Source: Ignavibacteriales bacterium (lineage in GTDB: Bacteria; Bacteroidota; Ignavibacteria; Ignavibacteriales; Melioribacteraceae). Taken from it: a stretch of DNA of 6,345 nt. This document shows positions 1-5,304 of the stretch, one piece after another. Location: positions 1-6,345 of the forward strand of contig JAGVBL010000298.1 in NCBI GenBank assembly GCA_020059785.1, written 5' to 3'. Every line of letters begins with the position of its first letter. The first letter of the stretch is position 1. The notes below the pieces were generated by a model. That model worked only from the letters and a program-made list of their open reading frames with translations. It did not search any database and was not told where the DNA came from. A program made the translations under genes and the position numbers.

Positions 1-598
1 CTAGCAGCGAACCGAGTGTAACTTTAAAATCTCTCTCCTTAAAACCGTTTATTAATTCCAGCATATTTGTTAAAGTTTCTTTGTCATTAACAAGCGGAAT
101 ACCTCGTCTCAACATAAAGTCAATATCAAAACAATCGCGAATCAATTTTCTGGAAATCAATGCCGATGTTTTATTCTTCATCATTTGAGGTAATGTTAGA
201 CCAAGCACCTTAACTTGTCTTGTTGTAAATTTTGAAAAGGCAATTTTATTTTCCCATTCAAAATTCTGATTCTCTTTTCTTATTTCAATCTTTAAACTTC
301 GCTTTGATAGACTGCTTTTTATTTGGAAAAGAATTGTGAAATGCTTGTTCTGACTGTCAACTATCTGATATTTGCTTGAAAAAATCTCTGAAAGAGAATT
401 AAAAATTTTTATTGAGTCAGTCTCTTTCCTTAACCAAAAATCTAGATCGGTTGAGTAACGGTTCAAGTTATGGCAGAGCCGCAGCATAGTTCCGCCGCCA
501 AAGTAGAACTGATCTAAAAATTTTTTACTGTTGAGTAGTTCAAGAACTTCGATCTCAAAAATTTCTAAAGTTTGTAATTCCTCATTAACTTTTGCCAT
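1..598 (-). CDS. AbiEii-like nucleotidyltransferase toxin (partial, C-terminus beyond window edge)
   Basis: Reading the minus strand from the ATG at 598-596 gives 199 uninterrupted codons up to the window edge. The protein carries the hallmarks of the AbiEii/AbiGii toxin family of nucleotidyltransferases: a GGGTMLRL stretch at residues 34-41 (nucleotide-binding GG[ST] motif), a DLDF motif at 51-54 (metal-binding acidic pair), a KIEI strand at 103-106 offering the third acidic residue, and a K-x7-R-x3-RD-x2-D block at 143-158 typical of the helical part. Family knowledge: such toxins, like the related MenT enzymes, transfer nucleotides, with tRNA shown as a target for some; they cause reversible growth arrest and are countered by an AbiEi antitoxin. 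The start lies inside the end of the antitoxin gene (34-base overlap), so translation is probably coupled; only a weak purine-rich AGCGG precedes it. Full members are often around 250-300 residues, so roughly a quarter or more is missing here. The RNA target cannot be read from the sequence. Confidence 0.85.
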   Translation of the reverse strand, partial: MAKVNEELQTLEIFEIEVLELLNSKKFLDQFYFGGGTMLRLCHNLNRYSTDLDFWLRKETDSIKIFNSLSEIFSSKYQIVDSQNKHFTILFQIKSSLSKRSLKIEIRKENQNFEWENKIAFSKFTTRQVKVLGLTLPQMMKNKTSALISRKLIRDCFDIDFMLRRGIPLVNDKETLTNMLELINGFKERDFKVTLGSLL

Positions 599-1158
599 AA
601 ATTTTTTGCCGCTTTATTTGTTTTATTAATAAAAGCACTAACTTTTTTTGCACTTATCTTATCAAAATCAATCGCATCAAAATCAGCATTATATTTTCCG
701 AGAGCGGATAAATAAATTGAATCCGCAATAGCTTTTTCCGGCATAGCAATAAAAAAATTTTCCATTCTTTCGAATCCGGAATAAAGATTTTTTTTTATTC
801 TCATGAAATTAAATTGAACATCATTAACAGCATATGATACTGTACGGCGCAGCCCAATTGACTCTATATATTTTTGTGTCTGCTGTGTTGTAATATTGTA
901 ATAACTTAATGCGGACGTAAGGGAAATATAACTTGGCGTTTGAAGAATGTTTGCAATTGAAAAAAAATCCTCTTCTTTTAAGTAATTAAATTTTTGAGGG
1001 AGAATATAGAGTTCTCTTTTTAACCGTAAGAGCAATCCTTTTTTAACATACCGCGAAGCAGTAACTCGAGCAGATTCTAAGCTTATCGAAAGTACTTTTG
1101 AGATATCGTAATTGGTAATTAGGTTTTTTTCAATATTTGTTAACTTTTCCAAATTCAT
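565..1158 (-). CDS. AbiEi-like antitoxin / transcriptional autorepressor of type IV toxin-antitoxin system
   Basis: This 197-residue protein has the AbiEi family layout. Residues about 1-52 form an N-terminal winged-helix DNA-binding region (helix-rich start, then the basic turn KKGLLLRLKRELY at 39-51). The family signature PSYISLTSALSYYNIT follows at 75-90, and PEKAIADSIYL at 140-150. Family knowledge: AbiEi proteins neutralise the AbiEii nucleotidyltransferase without a stable protein complex, and they bind inverted repeats in their own promoter to repress the operon. The gene precedes its toxin and overlaps it by 34 bases in a different frame, the expected antitoxin-first order. The ATG at 1158-1156 is chosen because the reading frame begins there and an inverted-repeat operator abuts it; there is no Shine-Dalgarno sequence, so a very short leader or leaderless mRNA is possible. 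I infer that it is functional, since the frame is intact and the family motifs are present. Confidence 0.85.
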   Translation of the reverse strand: MNLEKLTNIEKNLITNYDISKVLSISLESARVTASRYVKKGLLLRLKRELYILPQKFNYLKEEDFFSIANILQTPSYISLTSALSYYNITTQQTQKYIESIGLRRTVSYAVNDVQFNFMRIKKNLYSGFERMENFFIAMPEKAIADSIYLSALGKYNADFDAIDFDKISAKKVSAFINKTNKAAKNLWQKLMRNYKL

Positions 1159-1200
1159 AAGTATAAATATATAACAAAATTGTTAATTTTCTATACTTAT
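1157..1200. promoter_or_regulatory. Nested inverted repeats: putative AbiEi operator / promoter of the toxin-antitoxin operon
   Basis: Directly upstream of the antitoxin start lie two concentric inverted repeats. The outer pair is a perfect 9-base match: ATAAGTATA at 1157-1165 and TATACTTAT at 1192-1200. The inner one is a perfect 6-2-6 palindrome, TAACAA-AA-TTGTTA, at 1172-1185. One outer arm overlaps the antitoxin ATG and the other touches the stop codon of the upstream gene relic. AbiEi proteins are known to repress their own promoter through inverted repeats, so the position is what an operator should have. A minus-strand sequence resembling the Bacteroidota TAnnTTTG box lies inside the inner palindrome, but no -33 element is convincing. 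The region is very AT-rich, which raises the chance of accidental symmetry. Confidence 0.55.
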
Positions 1201-1763
1201 TATTTTATGAGGGTCATCTTCTTAATCTCCGTATATCCGCCAGCAGAGAGACGATAAAAATATGTTCCGCTTGCTAGTCCGCCCCGGGAGGAGAGAAGAT
1301 TGGAGGCATCAAACTTAACTTCGTAGATTCCGGGAAACTTCTCTTCATTAACCAGAATTGCAACCCCTCTGCCAAGTATGTCGTACACAGTAATATTCAC
1401 ATACTGAATACTTGATACTTGTCGTGGGGTTGAACGGATTTGGATAGTTTGGATACAACTTGAATGAGCTTGGAATAGTTGGTTCGTTTTCAACAGGAAC
1501 AGTTGTGTCCTCAAAGTCATCTATAATTATTTTGGGAAATGCATAATTACCACTGATAAAAAAGTAATCTATTAAACACCTCAAAATTACTTGTTCAGTA
1601 TGCAACGAATTCAAATTTTATCTTATTCACCAATTTTGGTTTTTCTGGCATATCACATTGTTCTGGTTATTTTCCATCCACTAACTGTCTGGTTGGATAT
1701 CTGTCCACTCAAAACTAGTGGAACGAAGAAAAGAACTGCGAGAAAAAGCATTGCCTTTTTCAT
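1200..1763 (-). pseudogene. Decayed secreted protein with signal peptide and T9SS-type C-terminal sorting domain
   Basis: The relic reads on the minus strand. A good ribosome binding site (AGAGGTGG, complement of 1767-1774) precedes an ATG at 1763. The ATG opens a 36-codon stretch that begins MKKAMLFLAVLFFVPLVLSG, a classic Sec signal peptide, and stops at 1655-1653. All reading then breaks down through about 1620. From 1614 to about 1400 another frame encodes a linker (IIIDDFEDTTVPVENEP) followed by YPNYPNPFNPTTSIKYS. A frame change at about 1400-1420 leads into VNITVYDILGRGVAILVNEE and ends GTYFYRL ... KKMTLIK at the TAA at 1202-1200. The second and third blocks join into the well-known sorting domain that sends secreted proteins of Ignavibacteria-like and Bacteroidota-like bacteria to the surface. 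The protein body that should lie between signal peptide and tail is almost wholly missing. I infer an internal deletion plus later decay. Sequencing errors alone would not explain the missing body, although a very small secreted protein with several errors cannot be fully excluded. Confidence 0.75.
1400..1420. repeat. Three imperfect 7-base tandem units at the frameshift point
   Basis: In the sense of the gene relic (minus strand) three heptamers follow each other exactly: AAGTATC, AAGTATT, CAGTATG, sharing the core AGTAT at a 7-base period. This is where the reading frame of the sorting domain changes. Compared with the usual family spacing between IKYS and the VxxxVYD strand, about 14 bases seem to be missing, equal to two heptamers. 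That fits slippage at the repeat, but the family spacing is from memory and three short units can arise by chance. Confidence 0.45.
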
Positions 1764-1799
1764 TTTCCACCTCTTTTAACTTCTTTATACTATCTTAAA

Positions 1800-1857
1800 C
1801 CTGGAATAAAATAATGTATTGAGAACTATTTGACAATAAGCCGCTTATTATCCCAGG
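1800..1857. promoter_or_regulatory. Stem-loop / inverted repeat cluster upstream of clpB
   Basis: The 159-base gap between the relic and clpB contains a perfect hyphenated palindrome, AATAAG-CCG-CTTATT, at 1835-1849. A wider inverted repeat surrounds it: CCTGGAATAA at 1800-1809 against TTATCCCAGG at 1848-1857 (9 of 10 matching). The palindrome lies just upstream of TAGAAT at 1867-1872, which resembles a -10 box but has no good -35 partner. A protein-binding site or RNA structure controlling clpB is therefore possible. No CIRCE element (TTAGCACTC-N9-GAGTGCTAA) is present. Function is unproven. Confidence 0.3.
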
Positions 1858-1922
1858 AAACTTTCATAGAATATTTTTTGTAGGAACGTTAAATTAGTAT
1901 CGAAAAAAAACAGTGGTTAAGT

Positions 1923-4544
1923 ATGGCGTACAATTTTAACAAGTTTACAGTAAAGGCGCAAGAAACCATTCAGAATGCAATTGAGATTGCGCAGAACTAT
2001 AACAATCAAATAGTAGAACCCGAACATCTGCTTGCAGCAATTCTACAAGACGATTCGAATGTTGCATATTCAATAATTCAAAAAACGGGCAGCAACAGTA
2101 ATCAGCTTAAAATTAAAATCGGCGAGCTTCTCGAAAGACTTCCAAAGGTAACCGGTGCTGGAATAGGAAATCAACAATTATCAATTAACACGGCAAAAAT
2201 TTTTGATGCTGCAGCAGAAGAAGCCAAAAACTTAAAAGACGAATACGTTTCTAATGAACATATTTTATTAGCATTAAGCGAAGATAAAACATCTGCCGGA
2301 AAACTCTTAAATGAAAATGGTATTAACAAAAATGTAATACTATCAGCATTAAAAGATATTAGAGGAACACAAAGAGTAACATCGCAAAATCCCGAAGACA
2401 CATACCAGGCATTAAAAAAATATGGAAGAGACTTAAATGATCTTGCAAAATCTAATAAGCTTGATCCTGTAATTGGTCGCGACGAAGAGATAAGAAGAGT
2501 ATTGCAAGTTCTTTCAAGAAGAACAAAAAATAATCCGGTCTTAATCGGCGAACCTGGAGTTGGTAAAACAGCAATTGCAGAAGGAATTGCACATAGAATA
2601 GTTTCCGGCGACGTCCCGGAAACATTAAAGACAAAGATAATAGTTGCTCTTGATATGGGGGCTCTGGTTGCGGGGGCTCAATTCCGCGGACAATTTGAAG
2701 AACGTGTAAAAGCCGTAGTAAGAGAGGTTCAGCAATCCCAAGGAGAAATAATTCTATTTATAGATGAACTTCATTTGCTTGTTGGTGCTGGTAAAACCGA
2801 AGGAGCAATGGATGCAGCAAATATCTTAAAACCCGCGCTTGCTCGCGGTGAGCTTCATGCAATTGGAGCAACAACGCTTGATGAGTATAGAAAATATATT
2901 GAGAAGGATGCTGCGCTCGAAAGAAGATTTCAACCAGTGCTTGTATCTGAGCCAAACGAGGAAGATTCGATTTCAATTTTGAGAGGATTGAAAGACCGGT
3001 ATGAAATTCATCATGGAGTTAGAATAACAGATGGTGCAATAGTTGCAGCCGTGCAGCTTTCAAACCGTTATATAACAGATCGGTTCCTACCGGATAAAGC
3101 AATTGATCTTATCGACGAATCGGCTTCCAAACTGAGGATTGAGATTGATTCTATGCCGGAAGAATTGGATGCAACCGAGCGAAAAGTAAAACAGCTCGAG
3201 ATTGAACGAGAAGCTCTAAGGCGCGAGAAAGATTCCGAATCCGCTTCTCGTTTAGATGATTTACAAAAAGAATTAGAAGAAATTCAAGAAGAACGTAACA
3301 GATTAAAAAGTCATTGGCTGCTTGAAAAGGAAAAGATTCAGAAAATTCGATCTATGAAAAGTGAAATAGAACATGCTAAAACAGAGGCGGATCGCTTTGA
3401 AAGAGACGGTAATTTTGGAAAGGTTGCGGAAATTAGATACGGACTTATTAATGAACTTGAAAGGAAGTTAAAAAAAGAAACCGAGGAATTAGCAGCAATA
3501 CAGAAAAATAATAAAATGTTGAAAGAGGAAGTTGATGCTGAAGATGTTGCTGAAGTTGTTGCTAAGTGGACAGGAATACCCGTAAGTAAAATGCTGGAAA
3601 GCGAGAAAAGTAAATTACTCCGCTTGGAAGAGGAACTTCATAAAAGGGTAGTTGGGCAAGAAGATGCGGTTGCCGCGGTTGCTAATGCTATAAGAAGATC
3701 CCGGGCGGGGTTACAAGATGCTAACCGACCAATCGGGTCATTTATTTTTATTGGAACAACGGGGGTTGGGAAGACGGAACTTGCTCGTGCACTTGCCGAA
3801 TTCTTGTTTGATGATGAACATGCCATGATCAGGATTGATATGAGTGAGTATATGGAAAAGTTTTCTGTATCGCGATTAATTGGTGCGCCTCCGGGATACG
3901 TCGGATACGATGAGGGAGGTCAACTTACCGAAGCAGTCAGACGGCGCCCATATTCTGTTGTGCTGCTTGATGAAATTGAAAAAGCTCATCCGGATCTTTT
4001 TAATGTTCTCCTTCAAGTTCTTGATGATGGAAGACTCACAGATAATCAGGGCAGAACGGTTGATTTCAAAAACACTATTATTATAATGACATCAAATCTT
4101 GGGTCACACCTTATTCAAGAAAAGCTTTCTTCCATTGACGAGAATAACTTTGATAATATAATGGGTGAACTTAGAATTGTATTAACGGAACTTCTCAGAA
4201 AGACAATAAGACCGGAATTTTTAAACCGAATAGATGAAATTGTTCTGTTCAAACCACTGCTTAGAAGTGAAATAGAAAAAATAATTGATTTACAATTACA
4301 GCGTGTTGGCAAAATGCTAGCAGAAAAAGGATTGCAACTGGAAATTGAAGAGGGTGTTAAAGATTTCTTGCTTCAGCATGGTTATGATGTTACCTATGGA
4401 GCCCGTCCTTTAAAGAGAACCATTCAAAGATATTTGATAAATCCACTCTCTGCTGAACTTTTAATGAATAAATATGATGCCGACGATATCATTGTGATAG
4501 GATATCCCGGTGGAGGAAAACTCACTTTCCGAAAAAGAGGTTGA
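1923..4544 (+). CDS. clpB: ATP-dependent protein disaggregase ClpB (Hsp104 family)
   Basis: This 873-residue cytoplasmic AAA+ chaperone pulls polypeptides out of aggregates through its hexameric pore, working with DnaK/DnaJ/GrpE. All domains are present in order. The double Clp_N substrate-binding repeat spans about 5-150. NBD1 has Walker A GEPGVGKT at 209-216 (Lys215), Walker B with Asp281-Glu282, and arginine fingers at Arg334-Arg335. The long coiled-coil M domain spans about 410-535; this domain separates ClpB from ClpA and ClpC. NBD2 has Walker A GTTGVGKT at 611-618 (Lys617), pore loop GYVG at 658-661, Walker B Asp683-Glu684, arginine finger Arg769, and sensor-2 GAR at 826-828. NBD1 pore loop 1 reads AQFRG, with Phe254 where Escherichia coli has Tyr. 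Length fits the family (857 in E. coli). The start gives the conserved N-terminus NFNKFT, although no clear Shine-Dalgarno sequence precedes it. The internal GTG that yields the short form in E. coli is not present at the matching place (a GTA valine at residue 152). Control region: see the inverted repeats upstream. Confidence 0.98.
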   Translation: MAYNFNKFTVKAQETIQNAIEIAQNYNNQIVEPEHLLAAILQDDSNVAYSIIQKTGSNSNQLKIKIGELLERLPKVTGAGIGNQQLSINTAKIFDAAAEEAKNLKDEYVSNEHILLALSEDKTSAGKLLNENGINKNVILSALKDIRGTQRVTSQNPEDTYQALKKYGRDLNDLAKSNKLDPVIGRDEEIRRVLQVLSRRTKNNPVLIGEPGVGKTAIAEGIAHRIVSGDVPETLKTKIIVALDMGALVAGAQFRGQFEERVKAVVREVQQSQGEIILFIDELHLLVGAGKTEGAMDAANILKPALARGELHAIGATTLDEYRKYIEKDAALERRFQPVLVSEPNEEDSISILRGLKDRYEIHHGVRITDGAIVAAVQLSNRYITDRFLPDKAIDLIDESASKLRIEIDSMPEELDATERKVKQLEIEREALRREKDSESASRLDDLQKELEEIQEERNRLKSHWLLEKEKIQKIRSMKSEIEHAKTEADRFERDGNFGKVAEIRYGLINELERKLKKETEELAAIQKNNKMLKEEVDAEDVAEVVAKWTGIPVSKMLESEKSKLLRLEEELHKRVVGQEDAVAAVANAIRRSRAGLQDANRPIGSFIFIGTTGVGKTELARALAEFLFDDEHAMIRIDMSEYMEKFSVSRLIGAPPGYVGYDEGGQLTEAVRRRPYSVVLLDEIEKAHPDLFNVLLQVLDDGRLTDNQGRTVDFKNTIIIMTSNLGSHLIQEKLSSIDENNFDNIMGELRIVLTELLRKTIRPEFLNRIDEIVLFKPLLRSEIEKIIDLQLQRVGKMLAEKGLQLEIEEGVKDFLLQHGYDVTYGARPLKRTIQRYLINPLSAELLMNKYDADDIIVIGYPGGGKLTFRKRG

Positions 4545-4554
4545 GTAATCTCTT
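4535..4554 (+). other. Small hairpin spanning the clpB stop codon
   Basis: AAGAGGTT at 4535-4542 can pair with AATCTCTT at 4547-4554 (one G-U pair) around a 4-base loop that includes part of the TGA stop. It may mark or protect the clpB mRNA 3' end. The bases that follow are GAAAAATTTA rather than a run of T, so it does not qualify as a standard intrinsic terminator. Confidence 0.25.
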
Positions 4555-4598
4555 GAAAAATTTATATCCAGCATAGAATTTGGTTTGGAGAATTTTTC

Positions 4599-4627
4599 TT
4601 GCCAATTTGGTATTTTTACAATGTAAT
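4599..4627 (+). promoter_or_regulatory. Sigma70-like promoter of the bacterioferritin gene
   Basis: TTGCCA at 4599-4604 (5 of 6 to TTGACA) is followed after exactly 17 bases by TGTAAT at 4622-4627 (5 of 6 to TATAAT). A start around 4634 would leave a leader of about 20 bases with the AAGGAG ribosome binding site at 4643-4648. This suggests the gene is transcribed on its own rather than only by read-through from clpB. An AATTTGGT octamer occurs twice here (4577-4584 and 4604-4611), the second copy sharing a base with the -35 box; its role is unknown. Confidence 0.5.
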
Positions 4628-4654
4628 TTTTTTAATTGTTATAAGGAGAAAATG

Positions 4655-5158
4655 ATGCACGAAAAAAGTCAGGTTCTATTGAACAAAGCAGTCGCCGACG
4701 AATTACATGCTGTTCACCAGTATATGTATTTTCATTTTCACTGCGACGACCAGGGTTATGATCTTTTAGCAAACCTGTTTAAGAAAACTGCTATTGAAGA
4801 GATGCTTCATGTTGAAAAGCTTGCCGAGAGAATTTTATTCTTAAAAGGTGATGTAGAAATGGTTGCTGCATACCCCGTTGAGAAAATTCATGATGTAAAG
4901 GGAATGTTAAAAAAAGCAGCACAGATGGAACATGAAAGCGCAAAGGAATACAACCAGTGGGCAAATGAATGCTCTGCCAATGCGGATTCTGTATCAAAAC
5001 AATTATTTGAATCTCTTGTTGCCGATGAAGAGCGTCACTTCGATCAGTTTGATGTAGAATCAGAAAATCTTGAAAAATTTGGAGACAGGTATCTTGCACT
5101 TCAATCAATTGAAAGGAGTAAAGTACGTGGTTCTTTAACCGGCGGAACTGCTGAATAG
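4655..5158 (+). CDS. Bacterioferritin-type ferritin (iron storage / ferroxidase)
   Basis: The 167-residue four-helix protein stores iron: it oxidises Fe(II) at a di-iron centre and deposits it in a 24-subunit cytoplasmic shell, which limits Fenton damage. Counted from the ATG at 4655, every ferroxidase ligand of E. coli Bfr is present at a constant offset of two: Glu16, Glu49, His52, Glu92, Glu125 and His128. Met50 stands where Bfr Met52 binds haem between subunits, so this is bacterioferritin rather than non-haem ferritin. The HQYMYFHFHCDDQGYD stretch (21-36) and the NECSANADSVSKQLFE stretch (104-119) resemble a bacterioferritin subgroup I recall from Bacteroidota. Two ATGs are adjacent (4652 and 4655). 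AAGGAG ends at 4648, leaving 3 or 6 bases, so the second is preferred. The frame is open back to 4580, but those 24 codons overlap the promoter and lack a ribosome binding site, so they are not part of the protein. Haem content and assembly are inferred. Confidence 0.9.
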   Translation: MHEKSQVLLNKAVADELHAVHQYMYFHFHCDDQGYDLLANLFKKTAIEEMLHVEKLAERILFLKGDVEMVAAYPVEKIHDVKGMLKKAAQMEHESAKEYNQWANECSANADSVSKQLFESLVADEERHFDQFDVESENLEKFGDRYLALQSIERSKVRGSLTGGTAE

Positions 5159-5172
5159 AATTTATAAAAACA

Positions 5173-5216
5173 TTATGAGCGGACTTCTAAATTTGAAATC
5201 CGCTCTTAACTTTCTT
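5173..5216 (+). terminator. Intrinsic terminator after the bacterioferritin gene
   Basis: GAGCGGA at 5177-5183 pairs perfectly with TCCGCTC at 5199-5205. The stem can continue inward past one mismatch (TTC with GAA) and outward past another (TTA with TAA). The 3' side runs into TTAACTTTCTT, a moderate T-rich tail. It lies 14 bases after the stop codon and separates this gene from the helicase gene. Confidence 0.7.
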
Positions 5217-5242
5217 GCTAAAGAGTCTTCGTCCCTTAAATA
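5215..5242 (+). promoter_or_regulatory. Possible promoter of the DEAD-box helicase gene
   Basis: TTGCTA at 5215-5220 and TAAATA at 5237-5242 are separated by 16 bases, a rough match to a sigma70-type promoter just downstream of the terminator. A start here would leave a leader of about 55 bases before the ATG. The match is weak in an AT-rich region. Confidence 0.25.
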
Positions 5243-5304
5243 ATATTTCTCCTTATTTCGATTAATAACCATATCTTTAAACAACTATTTTATAAGGAAT
5301 TGTA

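Noticed and set aside
1591..1779. Plus-strand open frame of 62 codons
   Set aside because: It is antisense to the signal peptide region of the secreted-protein relic, which has a good ribosome binding site on the other strand; the hydrophobic look is a mirror effect.
1830..1835. TTGACA as a clpB -35 box
   Set aside because: At 16-18 bases downstream there is only a CCCAGG-like sequence, not a -10 box; the nearest TAGAAT is 31 bases away.
1764..1922. CIRCE heat-shock operator before clpB
   Set aside because: No TTAGCACTC-N9-GAGTGCTAA or near match can be seen.
3753..3776. Pro to Thr change in the second Walker A motif of ClpB (GTTGVGKT instead of GPTGVGKT)
   Set aside because: The pattern GxxxxGKT is intact and I recall this variant from Bacteroidota ClpB proteins, so it is likely a lineage trait and not a defect.
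4535..4554. Intrinsic terminator at the clpB end
   Set aside because: The hairpin is AT-rich and no T-run follows, so it is listed only as a hairpin.
4580..4654. N-terminal extension of the bacterioferritin frame
   Set aside because: The extra codons cover the -35/-10 promoter and the AAGGAG site, have no ribosome binding site of their own, and are not part of the family; the start at 4655 (or 4652) fits.
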